The notes below the pieces were generated by a model that saw only the letters and a list, made by a program, of their open reading frames with translations, had not been told where the DNA came from and did no database searches. DNA of 64,000 nt from Brevundimonas sp. Lineage in GTDB: Bacteria > Pseudomonadota > Alphaproteobacteria > Caulobacterales > Caulobacteraceae. Where the stretch lies: NCBI RefSeq assembly GCF_030704825.1, contig NZ_JAUYNX010000003.1, positions 62,001-126,000 of the forward strand, given 5' to 3'. Of the stretch, positions 9,135 through 17,588 are shown piece after piece. A program made the translations under genes and the position numbers. Within the stretch, counting starts at the first letter, position 1, and the number at the start of each line of letters is the position of its first letter.

Positions 9135-9773
9135 TCAGCCTTCGATGATCTCGCGGGCGCGCCGGAAGACCGCTTCGAACATGGCGGGGGTCAGTCGGCC
9201 GGTGTTCGTGTTGAGGCGGGAGCAGTGATAGCTGTTCAGGATCACATAGCCGCCCAGCGCCGCCTCGACGCCGTGGCCCGGCGGCGCCGCAGTTCCCTTC
9301 AGACCCAGCGCCTTCAGCACGTTCCGGCGCGACACGTCGCCGAGGGTGACGATGACCCTGAGCCGGGGCAGGGCGGCTATGCGGGCGGTCAGGAACGGCC
9401 GGCAGGTCGCCTCCTCGGCCGGCAGGGGCTTGTTGCCGGGCGGGGCGCAGCGGACGGCGTTGGTGATCATGCAGTCGACCAGCCGAAGCGTGTCGTCGGG
9501 CCGGGCCTCGTAGACGCCGGTGGCGAAGCCGGTCCGGATCAGGGTCTCGTAGAGAATCCAGCCGGCGCCGTCGCCCGTGAAGGGCCGGCCGGTGCGGTTG
9601 GCCCCGGTGCGCCCCGGGGCCAGTCCGGCGACCAGCAGCCGCGCGTCCGGATCGCCGAAGGAGGGGGCCGGGCCGTTGAACCAGTCGGGATTCTGGCGCT
9701 GGTTGTCGCGCCGGTATCCGACCAGCCGGGGGCAGAGCGGGCAGTCGCGGGGCGGTTCGGGAGCCAGGCTCAT
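9135..9773 (-). CDS. uracil-DNA glycosylase, family 5 (UdgB-like)
   Basis: 212-residue base-excision repair enzyme. The motif LAPGRTGANRTGRPFTGDGA corresponds to the family 5 form of motif A (GLAPxxxGxNRTGRxFTGD), and SYHCSRLNTNTGRLT contains the second motif with its histidine. Cysteines in CPLCPRL and further on (VRCAPPGNK, EEATCRPF) are positioned as expected for the 4Fe-4S cluster of family 4/5 enzymes. The ATG at 9773 overlaps the end of the NYN-domain gene by four bases, so the two are probably cotranscribed. Removes uracil, and in family 5 also hypoxanthine, from DNA. Confidence 0.9.
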   Translation of the reverse strand: MSLAPEPPRDCPLCPRLVGYRRDNQRQNPDWFNGPAPSFGDPDARLLVAGLAPGRTGANRTGRPFTGDGAGWILYETLIRTGFATGVYEARPDDTLRLVDCMITNAVRCAPPGNKPLPAEEATCRPFLTARIAALPRLRVIVTLGDVSRRNVLKALGLKGTAAPPGHGVEAALGGYVILNSYHCSRLNTNTGRLTPAMFEAVFRRAREIIEG

Positions 9774-10351
9774 TCGCGATGATCCGTCTCGAATACCCGG
9801 CTGGTCGGCTGCGGCGTCGCGGCCCGCGGTCGCCCGATGTCGGGCAGCAGGTCGGCCAGTTCGACGAAGGCGTCCGCCTGACGGCGCAGTTCGTCGGCGA
9901 TCTGGGGCGGCTGGGTTTTCGTGGTCGAGACGACGGTGACCCGCACGCCCTTCGCCTGCACCGCCTGGACCAGCCGGCGGAAATCGCCGTCGCCGGAAAA
10001 CAGGATCGCGTGGTCGATGTGGGGGGCGAACTCCAGCATGTCGACGGCGATCTCGATATCCATATTGCCCTTGGTGCGGGTATGGCCCTGGGCGTCGGTG
10101 AAGCGTTTGACCGGCCTGGTCACCACGGTGAAGCCGTTGTAGTCGAGCCAGTCCACCAGCGGCTTGATCGGCGAGAACTCTTCGCCCTCGATCACCGCCG
10201 TGTAATAGTAGGCCCGCACCAGAACGGCCTGGGCGCGGTACATCTCGACCAGTTTCTTGAAGTCGAGATCGGCGTTCAGGGCCTTGGCGGCGGAATAGAG
10301 ATTGGCCCCGTCGATGAACAGGGCGATGCGCTCGGTCGGATAAGGCGTCAT
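9770..10351 (-). CDS. NYN-domain ribonuclease-like protein (LabA/DUF88)
   Basis: 193-residue PIN-like/NYN domain protein. Seen: RIALFIDGANLYSAAKAL with the first acidic residue in the FIDGANL motif, KGNMDIEIAVDML with two more acids, and AILFSGDGDFRRLVQAVQ with the last acidic cluster; these form the metal-binding site of NYN nucleases. The C-terminus is probably a disordered tail. Its start codon (ATG read leftward, 10351 to 10349) overlaps the folK start codon on the other strand within one CATG. Probably an RNA-processing enzyme; substrate unknown. Confidence 0.88.
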   Translation of the reverse strand: MTPYPTERIALFIDGANLYSAAKALNADLDFKKLVEMYRAQAVLVRAYYYTAVIEGEEFSPIKPLVDWLDYNGFTVVTRPVKRFTDAQGHTRTKGNMDIEIAVDMLEFAPHIDHAILFSGDGDFRRLVQAVQAKGVRVTVVSTTKTQPPQIADELRRQADAFVELADLLPDIGRPRAATPQPTSRVFETDHRE

Positions 10352-10907
10352 GGAAAAGGACTCCGGGGAAATAGACGTCCGCGCCTCCGTCGAAATAGAC
10401 GGCGCGCCCGATCTGGACTCGGCTGTCATCGTCGCGCTGGGCTGCAATGACAAGGGGGCCTGGGCCGACTGCCGCGAGGCGCTGGAGGCGGCGCTGGCCC
10501 GGTTCCGGGCCGAAGGGATCGATGTGGTGGCGCGCTCGTCGTGGTGGCGTTCGGCGGCCTGGCCCGACCCGACCGATCCGCCCTTCCTCAACGGGGTGGT
10601 GATCGTGCGCACCGAACACCCGCCCCATGCGCTGATGGCGGCGCTGGGCCGGATCGAGGAGGCGTTCGGCCGGCGGCGCGGCGTGGCCAACGCGCCCCGG
10701 ACCCTGGACCTCGACCTGATCGCCTATGGCCGGACGGCGGGCGACCTCGACGGCCTGATCCTGCCCCACCCGCGCGCGGCGGACCGGCGGTTCGTGATGG
10801 GGCCGTTGGCGGAGATCGCGCCGGCGTGGCGGCATCCGGCCGGCGGGACGGCGGCAACCCTCGCCGCGCGGGCCCCGGTCGGGGTCGATGCAACACCGTC
10901 GCCCTGA
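10350..10907 (+). CDS. folK: 2-amino-4-hydroxy-6-hydroxymethyldihydropteridine diphosphokinase
   Basis: 185-residue HPPK, transferring pyrophosphate from ATP to the pterin in folate synthesis. Seen: VIVALGCNDKGAW (usual VALGSN, here with Cys instead of Ser), RSSWWRSAAWP, PFLNGVVIV, and the signature RTLDLDLIAYG followed by LPHPRAADRRFVMGPLAEI. The 25-residue N-terminal stretch before VIVALG is longer than usual, so a start further in is possible, but ATG at 10350 has AAGG five bases upstream. Divergent from the NYN gene with overlapping start codons. Confidence 0.93.
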   Translation: MEKDSGEIDVRASVEIDGAPDLDSAVIVALGCNDKGAWADCREALEAALARFRAEGIDVVARSSWWRSAAWPDPTDPPFLNGVVIVRTEHPPHALMAALGRIEEAFGRRRGVANAPRTLDLDLIAYGRTAGDLDGLILPHPRAADRRFVMGPLAEIAPAWRHPAGGTAATLAARAPVGVDATPSP

Positions 10908-10931
10908 CGCCTCATTCCCGCCCATGCGGCG

Positions 10932-10960
10932 TTGCACAATTCAGTCCGACACTCTATTTT
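10932..10960 (+). promoter_or_regulatory. sigma70-type promoter for rpoZ-rsh
   Basis: TTGCAC at 10932-10937 and TATTTT at 10955-10960 are separated by exactly 17 bases and lie 31 bases before the rpoZ start. This is close to the TTGACA/TATAAT pattern and is the best promoter between folK and rpoZ. Assigned by eye only. Confidence 0.5.
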
Positions 10961-10991
10961 GTGCGGTTCTCCCCCGCGCCCGAGGAAATTC

Positions 10992-11351
10992 ATGGCCCGC
11001 GTCACTGTCGAAGACTGCATCGAGAAGGTGCCGAACCGGTTCGGCCTGGTTCTGCTGGCGGGCAACCGCGCCCGCGCCATCGCCAACGGCGCGCCGCTGA
11101 CCCTCGATCGGGACAACGACAAGAACCCCGTCGTGGCCCTGCGCGAACTGGCCGACTCGACCGTCGCGCCGGAAGAGCTGCGCGAAACCGTCATCGTGGC
11201 GCTGCAACGCGTCGACGAGCGCACCGAAGCCGAGGACGAGGCCGAGGTCGTCGCCCTGCTGGCCGAGCCCCAGCACATGAACATGGCCGAGGCCGAGCTG
11301 ATCCGCGCGCTGCAGAGCGACCGCGACGGCGGGCAGGAGGAGCGGTACTGA
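10992..11351 (+). CDS. rpoZ: RNA polymerase omega subunit
   Basis: 119-residue omega subunit, which assists assembly of beta-prime. The N-terminus [20 protein letters not shown], then [10 protein letters not shown], and [11 protein letters not shown] are diagnostic. ATG at 10992 is the conserved start. The stop (11349-11351) overlaps the putative CTG start of rsh, giving the common rpoZ-spoT order. In enteric bacteria omega contributes a ppGpp-binding site, so cotranscription with the alarmone synthetase/hydrolase fits a shared role. Confidence 0.96.
   Translation: MARVTVEDCIEKVPNRFGLVLLAGNRARAIANGAPLTLDRDNDKNPVVALRELADSTVAPEELRETVIVALQRVDERTEAEDEAEVVALLAEPQHMNMAEAELIRALQSDRDGGQEERY
11336..11340 (+). 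promoter_or_regulatory. Shine-Dalgarno GGAGG pointing to a CTG start for rsh
   Basis: A perfect GGAGG lies at the end of rpoZ, seven bases before CTG at 11348. No ATG, GTG or TTG occurs in the rsh frame from there until GTG at 11513, so this site decides between a rare CTG start and a protein shortened by 55 residues. Confidence 0.5.
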
Positions 11352-13639
11352 CGGCGGAACCCGCCAACGGTATCACCATCCTGCCGGCGCGGCAGCCCGC
11401 GCCGACGCCCGAACCCGCCAATATCAACGACCCCGGCGGTCCGCGTCCCCACGCGGATCCGGACGACCATCCGCGCTCCAGGGTCCTGCGCCAGTTCGAA
11501 CTGGTCGAGGCGGTGCGCGCCTATGACCCGACCGCGGACGAGGCGCTGCTGAACCGCGCCTATGTCTATGCGATGAAGATGCACGGCTCGCAGTTGCGGG
11601 CCTCGGGCGATCCCTATTTCGCCCATCCGATCCAGGTCGCCGGCATCCTGACCGACTACCGGCTGGATACCGCGACCATCGTCACCGCCCTGCTGCACGA
11701 CGTGGTCGAGGACACCTCGGCCACCCGCGACGACATCGCCGGCATGTTCGGCGAGGAGATCGCCGGCCTGGTCGAGGGAGTCACCAAGCTGTCGCGTCTG
11801 GAGCTCCAGGCCGAGCACACGCGCCAGGCCGAGAACCTGCGCAAATTCATCCTCGCCATCTCCAGGGATGTCCGCGTCCTTCTGGTGAAGCTGGCCGACC
11901 GTCTGCACAACATGCGGACGCTGAAACACGTCAAGCCCGAGAAGCGCGAGCGCATCAGCCGGGAAACGCTGGAAGTCTACGCTCCGCTGGGCCGGTCGAT
12001 CGGCATCCATTCGATCGCGTCGGAACTGGAAGAGCTGGCGTTCGAACACCTGAACCCGACCGCCCGCACCGCCATCGAGCGCCGGCTGGAGGCGCTGAAG
12101 CTGGAGCACGGCCGCGCCATCGACGGCGTCTCGCGCGAGGTCGAGCGGGTGCTGTCCGAAGCGGGGGTCAGGGCCAAGGTCTTCGGGCGTCAGAAGACGC
12201 CCTATTCGATCTGGCGCAAGCTGCAGCGCAAGTCGGTGGGTTTCTCGTCGCTGTCGGACATCTACGGCTTCCGCGTCATCGTCGAGGCCGAGGACGACTG
12301 CTACCGCGCCCTGGGGGTGATCCACCGCGCCTGGCCGGTGGTGCCCGAGCGGTTCAAGGATTTCATCTCCACGCCCAAGTCGAACAACTACCGTTCGCTG
12401 CACACCACGGTCGTGGGCCCGTCCGGCCTGCGCATCGAGATGCAGATCCGCACCGAGGCCATGGACCGCGTGGCCGAGGACGGGGTGGCGGCGCACTGGG
12501 CCTACAAGAACAAGTCCTATGGCTTCGACAAGGAGGCCATGGAGAAGGACGGCGGCCGCGATCCGCTGCAGAACCTGCGCCATCTGGTGCAGGTGATCGA
12601 GCACGGCGAGGGCGGCGAGGACTGGGTCGAACACGCCAAGCTGGAGATGTATCTCGAGCAGGTCTTCGTGTTCACGCCGAAGGGCTCGCTGATCACCCTG
12701 CCGCGCGGCGGCATGCCGCTGGACTTCGCCTACGCCGTCCACACCGAGGTCGGCGACACGGCGGTGGGGGTCAAGATCAACGGCGAGCTCAAGCCGATGC
12801 GGACCCAGCTCCAGAACGGCGACGTGGTCGAGATCGTGCGCGGCTCCAAGCGCGAAATCCCGGTCGACTGGCGCTCCCTGACCGTCACCGGCCGCGCCCG
12901 TTCGGCCATCCGCCGGCACATCCGCACCTCCGAGCGGGGGGAATTCCAGAAACTGGGCCGGGCGACGCTGGAGCAGACCCTGTCCCGGGCCGGCAAGACC
13001 CTGGCCGAGGTGTCGCTGAAGGCCATGCTGGAGACCCTGGCCTTCGCCTCGGAGGATGACCTGTACGAGGCCATCGGCCGTGGCCGCCTGTCGGCCGCCA
13101 AGGTCGGCGAGACCCTGTTCCCGGCGCTGAAGGGCCGGCTGAAGGCGGGCCCAGACCGCCGGCGGATCGGCGACGAGCAGGCGCGCCTGTTCGTGCGGGG
13201 CGGCGGGCTGACGCCGGGAATCAGCGTCCATTTCGGCCATTGCTGCTCGCCCGTGCCCGGCGACCGCATCGTCGGCATCCTCGAGCCCGAGGCCGGGCTG
13301 ACGGTGCACACCATCGACTGCCAGAGGCTGGCCGACTTCACCGACGACGATTCGGTCTGGCAGGACCTGCAATGGACGCCCCAGGCGGAACAGGGCGCGG
13401 TCGCCGCCGCCCGCATCCGCGCCACCATCAAGAACGCGCCCGGGGTGCTGGGCCAGGTCGCCACCATCATCGGCGAGGCGGGCGGCAACATCCTGAACCT
13501 GGTCATGAGCCACCGGCAGCAGGACTTCTTCGACGTCGACATCGACCTGGAGGTCGAGGACGCCAAACACGCCACCGCCATCATGGCGGCGCTGCGCACC
13601 AACCCCTCGGTCGACACGGTCGAGCGGGCGCGGGGGTGA
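11348..13639 (+). CDS. spoT: bifunctional (p)ppGpp synthetase/hydrolase, RelA/SpoT homologue
   Basis: Stringent-response enzyme of up to 763 residues. Order of domains: HD hydrolase ([24 protein letters not shown] with the HDxxED motif), synthetase ([48 protein letters not shown]), TGS ([16 protein letters not shown]), and C-terminal ACT ([20 protein letters not shown]). Both catalytic halves look intact, so it should make and degrade (p)ppGpp. The start is uncertain: CTG at 11348 overlaps the rpoZ stop (CTGA) behind a perfect GGAGG, while the first standard start is GTG at 11513. The stop overlaps the next gene by GTGA. Confidence 0.95.
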   Translation: MTAEPANGITILPARQPAPTPEPANINDPGGPRPHADPDDHPRSRVLRQFELVEAVRAYDPTADEALLNRAYVYAMKMHGSQLRASGDPYFAHPIQVAGILTDYRLDTATIVTALLHDVVEDTSATRDDIAGMFGEEIAGLVEGVTKLSRLELQAEHTRQAENLRKFILAISRDVRVLLVKLADRLHNMRTLKHVKPEKRERISRETLEVYAPLGRSIGIHSIASELEELAFEHLNPTARTAIERRLEALKLEHGRAIDGVSREVERVLSEAGVRAKVFGRQKTPYSIWRKLQRKSVGFSSLSDIYGFRVIVEAEDDCYRALGVIHRAWPVVPERFKDFISTPKSNNYRSLHTTVVGPSGLRIEMQIRTEAMDRVAEDGVAAHWAYKNKSYGFDKEAMEKDGGRDPLQNLRHLVQVIEHGEGGEDWVEHAKLEMYLEQVFVFTPKGSLITLPRGGMPLDFAYAVHTEVGDTAVGVKINGELKPMRTQLQNGDVVEIVRGSKREIPVDWRSLTVTGRARSAIRRHIRTSERGEFQKLGRATLEQTLSRAGKTLAEVSLKAMLETLAFASEDDLYEAIGRGRLSAAKVGETLFPALKGRLKAGPDRRRIGDEQARLFVRGGGLTPGISVHFGHCCSPVPGDRIVGILEPEAGLTVHTIDCQRLADFTDDDSVWQDLQWTPQAEQGAVAAARIRATIKNAPGVLGQVATIIGEAGGNILNLVMSHRQQDFFDVDIDLEVEDAKHATAIMAALRTNPSVDTVERARG

Positions 13640-14415
13640 GCGAGACCCCGATCCGGCCCGCGAACGCCGCCCAGACGGCGTCGGCCTCCTACCGGCTCGC
13701 GGCCCTGGACCAGGACTTCCTGCTGAGCGACGCCATGCGCGGCGTGCGCTTCCTGATGGAGTACGCGAAGGCGGAACAGGCCCTGCGGGCCTGGGGGGTG
13801 CGCTCGACCATCGTGGTCTTCGGCAGCGCCCGGATCGGGGAGAACGGCGATGGCGAACACGCCCGCTGGTACGCCGAGGCGCGCGCCTTCGGTCGGCTGG
13901 CGTCCGAACGGGGCGGGGCGCTGCACGGCGCCGACGGCCAGCCGCGCGACAATGTCATCGCCACCGGGGGCGGGCCGGGCGTCATGGGCGCTGCGAACCG
14001 CGGCGCGGCCGAGGTCGGCGCGCCGTCGATCGGCTTCAACATCACCCTGCCGCACGAGCAGGAACCCAACGAATGGTCCACGCCGGAGCTGACGTTCCGC
14101 TTCCACTATTTCGCCATGCGCAAGATGCACCTGGCGATGCGGGCCAATGCGCTGGTGGTTTTTCCGGGCGGGTTCGGCACCTTCGACGAGTTGTTCGAGA
14201 TCCTGACCCTGCGCCAGACGGAAAAGGCGCCGCCGATCCCGATCGTCCTGTTCGACGAGGCCTACTGGCGCTCGGTGATCAAGTTCGACGTCCTGATCGA
14301 GCACGGCATGGTCGCCGCGGCGGACCTGGGCCTGTTCCGGTTCGCCGAGGACGCCGAGGCGATCTGGCGCACCCTGCTGGCCTCGGGCCTCGAGCCCGGC
14401 CAAAGCATAGAATGA
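13636..14415 (+). CDS. LOG-family protein (TIGR00730-type nucleotide 5'-monophosphate phosphoribohydrolase)
   Basis: 259-residue Rossmann-fold protein. Seen: STIVVFGSARIG, IATGGGPGVMGAANRGA (phosphate-binding loop), and VVFPGGFGTFDELFEILTL, the PGGxGTxxE motif of LOG/'lysine decarboxylase-like' enzymes that hydrolyse nucleoside 5'-monophosphates (cytokinin activation in plants; AMP or other NMPs in bacteria). An additional N-terminal region of about 50 residues precedes the fold. GTG at 13636 overlaps the rsh stop. The real substrate is unknown; pyrE follows, so nucleotide recycling is a plausible setting. Confidence 0.85.
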   Translation: MSETPIRPANAAQTASASYRLAALDQDFLLSDAMRGVRFLMEYAKAEQALRAWGVRSTIVVFGSARIGENGDGEHARWYAEARAFGRLASERGGALHGADGQPRDNVIATGGGPGVMGAANRGAAEVGAPSIGFNITLPHEQEPNEWSTPELTFRFHYFAMRKMHLAMRANALVVFPGGFGTFDELFEILTLRQTEKAPPIPIVLFDEAYWRSVIKFDVLIEHGMVAAADLGLFRFAEDAEAIWRTLLASGLEPGQSIE

Positions 14416-14464
14416 CGCGGCCGGGTGGCTTCTGTTGCGCCCGCGGCTGAGCTAGAGACCGGCC

Positions 14465-15049
14465 ATGACCTCAGACGACGTACTCGACGAATTCCGCGGC
14501 GCCGGCGCCCTGCGCGAGGGCCATTTCGTGCTGTCCTCGGGCCTGCACAGTCCCGTCTTTCTGCAGAAGAACCTGGTGTTCATGGACGCGGCGCGCTGCG
14601 CCCGGCTGTGCAAGGCCCTGGCGGAGAAGATCACGGCGGCGGTCGGGCCGGTCGACGTCGCCATTTCGCCGGCCGTCGGCGGCATCATCCCCGGCTATGA
14701 GACCGCCCGCTGGCTGGGCGTGCCCTCCATGTACGTCGAGCGCGAGGGCGGCGAATTCAGGCTGCGCCGCGGCTTCCATGTCGAGCCGGGCTGGAAGGTC
14801 GTCATGGTCGAGGACATCGTCACCACGGGCCTGAGCTCGCGCGAATGCATCGCGGCGATCCAGGCGGCGGGCGGCGAGGTCGTCGCGGCGGCCTGTATCG
14901 TCGACCGCTCGGGCGGACGGGCCGACGTCGGCGTGCCCCTGGTGGCTCTGGCGACGCTGGACGTCCCGGCCTGGCCGGCCGACGCCCTGCCGCCCGAACT
15001 GGCGGCCCTGCCGGTCGAGGACCCCGGCAGCCGCCGGCTGGCGAAGTAG
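14465..15049 (+). CDS. pyrE: orotate phosphoribosyltransferase
   Basis: 194-residue enzyme that joins orotate and PRPP to give OMP in pyrimidine synthesis. Seen: [18 protein letters not shown] (substrate loop), [33 protein letters not shown] (catalytic flexible loop) and [14 protein letters not shown], the PRPP-binding motif. Length fits the shorter alphaproteobacterial form. It starts the pyrE-pdxJ-acpS-lepB-rnc-era run; pdxJ begins seven bases downstream. Confidence 0.95.
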   Translation: MTSDDVLDEFRGAGALREGHFVLSSGLHSPVFLQKNLVFMDAARCARLCKALAEKITAAVGPVDVAISPAVGGIIPGYETARWLGVPSMYVEREGGEFRLRRGFHVEPGWKVVMVEDIVTTGLSSRECIAAIQAAGGEVVAAACIVDRSGGRADVGVPLVALATLDVPAWPADALPPELAALPVEDPGSRRLAK

Positions 15050-15055
15050 GCGGCG

Positions 15056-15793
15056 ATGGTTTCTCCGGTCCGGCTCGGCGTCAATATCGACCACGTCGCC
15101 ACGGTGCGGAACGCGCGCGGCGGCGTACACCCCGATCCGGCGCGCGCGGCGCGCGAGGCGCTGGCGGCGGGCGCTGACGGGATCACCGCCCACCTGCGCG
15201 AGGACCGGCGCCATATCACCGACGCCGATATCGACGCCCTCAGCGCCCTGTGCGCCGAGGCCGGCCGGCCGCTGAACCTGGAGATGGCGGTCACCGACGA
15301 AATGCTGGCCATCGCCCTGCGCCATCGGCCGCGCGCCGCCTGCCTGGTGCCGGAGCGGCGCGAGGAGGTGACGACCGAGGGCGGGCTGGCCGTGGCGGGC
15401 CACGAGGCGCGGATCGCGCCGGTGGCGAAGGCGCTCGCTGACGCCGGCGTCCGGGTCTCGCTGTTCATCGAGCCGGCCCCGGAGCAGGTCGACGCCGCCC
15501 ATGCGGTCGGCGCCCAGGTGGTCGAGTTCCACACCGGCCGCTACTGCCATCTCTCCGGGGACGACCGGGCGATCGAGTTCGAACGGCTGCAGGCGGCGGC
15601 CACGCGGGCCTTCGATCGGGGGCTGGAGGTTCACGCCGGGCACGGGTTGGACTACCTCACCGCCGCCGACATGATGGCCATCCCGGAGATACGCGAGCTG
15701 AACATCGGCCATTTCCTGGTCGGGGAAGCCGTGTTCGTGGGCCTGACCGCGGCCATCCACCGGATGCGCGCGGCCATGGACGCGGCGTCGTGA
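15056..15793 (+). CDS. pdxJ: pyridoxine 5'-phosphate synthase
   Basis: 245-residue TIM-barrel enzyme that condenses 1-deoxyxylulose 5-phosphate with amino-acetone phosphate in the deoxyxylulose-dependent vitamin B6 pathway. Seen: RLGVNIDHVATVRNARGG at the N-terminus, GADGITAHLREDRRHI, NLEMAVTDEM, CLVPERREEVTTEGGL, and LEVHAGHGLDY with NIGHFLVGEA near the end. All are conserved PdxJ blocks and the length is normal. Its stop overlaps the acpS GTG start. Confidence 0.97.
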   Translation: MVSPVRLGVNIDHVATVRNARGGVHPDPARAAREALAAGADGITAHLREDRRHITDADIDALSALCAEAGRPLNLEMAVTDEMLAIALRHRPRAACLVPERREEVTTEGGLAVAGHEARIAPVAKALADAGVRVSLFIEPAPEQVDAAHAVGAQVVEFHTGRYCHLSGDDRAIEFERLQAAATRAFDRGLEVHAGHGLDYLTAADMMAIPEIRELNIGHFLVGEAVFVGLTAAIHRMRAAMDAAS

Positions 15794-16191
15794 TCGTCGG
15801 GGTCGGGGCCGACCTGACCGACATCCGGCGCATCCAGAAATCGCTGGACCGCTTCGGCGACCGCTTCCGGACGCGCTGTTTCACCGAGCTGGAGCGGACC
15901 CGTGCGGAGCGAAAGCCCGACCCGGCCTGGAGCTACGCCAAGCGGTTCGCGGCCAAGGAGGCCTGCGCCAAGGCCCTCGGCACCGGCATGCGGGCCGACG
16001 TCTACTGGCGCGACATGGGGGTGGTGAACCTGCGCTCGGGCCAGCCGACCCTGGCCCTGACCGGGCATGCCGCGGAACACCTGTCCAGGCTGACACCGCC
16101 CGGTCACGAAGCCCGGATACATCTGACCCTCAGCGACGAGCACCCGTATGCACTCGCCTTCGTGGTGATCGAAGCCTTGCCGATGGCTTAA
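15790..16191 (+). CDS. acpS: holo-[acyl-carrier-protein] synthase
   Basis: 133-residue 4'-phosphopantetheinyl transferase that activates ACP for fatty acid synthesis. Seen: IVGVGADLTDIRRIQKSLDR with the metal-binding aspartate, and SYAKRFAAKEACAKALGTGM, the (F/W)xxKEAxxKAlGtG signature. GTG at 15790 overlaps the pdxJ stop. Typical trimeric AcpS length. It precedes lepB in the alphaproteobacterial order. Confidence 0.96.
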   Translation: MIVGVGADLTDIRRIQKSLDRFGDRFRTRCFTELERTRAERKPDPAWSYAKRFAAKEACAKALGTGMRADVYWRDMGVVNLRSGQPTLALTGHAAEHLSRLTPPGHEARIHLTLSDEHPYALAFVVIEALPMA

Positions 16192-16250
16192 TCACGTTAT
16201 ACCGATTTCGCCGCAAAGACCGCGGACAGCGGCTGGGGGACAGAGCCACG

Positions 16251-17588
16251 ATGAGCGACGAGCACAAGCCGCAGGACGACCACGGCCACGCCGCGGGTCA
16301 CGCACACGACGACGGGCACGCCGCGCCCGCCGCGCACGACCACGACGATCACGCCGCCCACCCGCCCGCGGAGGCTCACGGCCACGACGACCACGGACAC
16401 GCCGACCATGGGCACGGCGACGATCATGCCGCCCCGCCCGTCGCTGACGCGCACGGCCATGATGACCATGCGACAGCCGCGCATGCGCATGACGACCATG
16501 CCGCTCCGGCCGATCACGGCCATGACGACCATGCCGCCCACAGCCATGACGACCATGCCGCACCCGCCGCGCACGGCCACGACAGCCACGGCCACGACGA
16601 TCACGGCCATGATACGGGCCACGGCCACGAGGATCATGGCCACGCCGAGGCGGCCGCCCACAGTCATGACGACCACGCCCACGGCCACGACGATCACGCG
16701 GCGCCTGTCGCGGCCGCCGCTGTCGCCGGCGCCGCCGCGGCGGCCGCTTCGAAGCCGCCGGTGTGGAGCGACTCCGGCGACGCCCCGTTCGAGGACGTCG
16801 ACACCACCCCGGTTTACGCCCGCGGCAAGGGCGGCAAGAAGCGCAAGTCCAGGGGCGGTTCGAGCAACGAGGGCATGGAGATCGTCAAGACGATCTTCTT
16901 CGCCCTGCTGATCGCCTTCGTCCTGCGCGTGGTCCTGTTCCAGCCCTTCACCATCCCGTCGGCCTCGATGGAGCCGAACCTGTACGAGGGCGACTACATC
17001 GTCGTGTCCAAGTGGAGCTACGGCTATTCGAAACACTCGATCCCGTTCAGCCCGCCGATCTTCAACGGCCGCATCCTGGCCCAGGCGCCGCAACGCGGCG
17101 ACATCGTGGTGTTCAAGCTGCCGCGCGACAACCGGACCGACTACATCAAGCGGCTGATCGGCCTTCCGGGCGACCGCATCCAGATGATCGGCAACGTCCT
17201 GCACATCAACGGCGCGCCGGTGCGCGACGTCGTGGTCTCGGGCCAGGACGTGACCAACATGTACGGCCTGCCCATCATCCAGGCGGACGAGACCCTGCCC
17301 GGCGGCAAGGTCATCCGCATCCAGGACTTCGGGCCGGGCAACGACCTGGACGACACCCCGGTGTTCGAGGTCCCGGCCGGCCATTACTTCATGATGGGCG
17401 ACAACCGCGACAACTCCATCGACAGCCGGGTCGAGCAGTCGCAGGGCGTGGGCCTGGTGCCGGCGGAAAACCTGATCGGTAAGGCCGAGATCATCCTGTT
17501 CTCGTGGACGCCGGGCGCCTCGCTGTGGAATCCGGTCAGCTGGTTCTCGAAGGTCCGCCCGAGCCGGTTCTTCACCGTCCTCGACTGA
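16251..17588 (+). CDS. lepB: signal peptidase I with a histidine-rich cytoplasmic N-terminal extension
   Basis: 445 residues, against roughly 230-280 for many alphaproteobacterial LepB proteins. Residues 5-149 are a low-complexity H/D/A/G tract with 45 histidines and no cysteine (units such as HGHDDHGH, AHDDHAAP), then an alanine-rich linker, a basic patch GKGGKKRKSRGG, one membrane segment (about 212-230) and the peptidase domain. The catalytic serine is S239 in PSASMEPN and the lysine K300 in YIKRLIGLPGDR; MMGDNRDNSIDSR is the box E motif. The single N-in membrane span puts the His tract in the cytoplasm. ATG at 16251 begins an uninterrupted frame; Met209 would be the alternative start giving a bare enzyme. 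The stop overlaps rnc (TGATG). Confidence 0.95.
   Translation: MSDEHKPQDDHGHAAGHAHDDGHAAPAAHDHDDHAAHPPAEAHGHDDHGHADHGHGDDHAAPPVADAHGHDDHATAAHAHDDHAAPADHGHDDHAAHSHDDHAAPAAHGHDSHGHDDHGHDTGHGHEDHGHAEAAAHSHDDHAHGHDDHAAPVAAAAVAGAAAAAASKPPVWSDSGDAPFEDVDTTPVYARGKGGKKRKSRGGSSNEGMEIVKTIFFALLIAFVLRVVLFQPFTIPSASMEPNLYEGDYIVVSKWSYGYSKHSIPFSPPIFNGRILAQAPQRGDIVVFKLPRDNRTDYIKRLIGLPGDRIQMIGNVLHINGAPVRDVVVSGQDVTNMYGLPIIQADETLPGGKVIRIQDFGPGNDLDDTPVFEVPAGHYFMMGDNRDNSIDSRVEQSQGVGLVPAENLIGKAEIILFSWTPGASLWNPVSWFSKVRPSRFFTVLD
16263..16697 (+). repeat. coding low-complexity repeat for the His/Asp-rich tract of LepB
   Basis: About 435 bases of irregular CAC/CAT-GAC-GAC-CAC/CAT-GCC repeats, for example recurrent CATGACGACCATGCC. 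The reading frame is kept without a stop and both His codons and both Asp codons alternate, so the protein composition rather than one DNA unit is conserved. Such DNA is prone to length change by slippage, so related strains may differ in tract length. Confidence 0.85.

Noticed and set aside
10724..13570. Open frame of about 950 codons on the minus strand opposite rsh
   Set aside because: It lies wholly antisense to a strongly conserved gene, has no recognisable domain and an arginine/alanine/aspartate-rich composition typical of GC-rich shadow frames.
16197..17384. Long minus-strand frame through the lepB His tract (rich in Val, Met, Ala)
   Set aside because: Produced by the complement of His/Asp/Ala codons; the plus strand continues in frame into the signal peptidase and is clearly the coding one.
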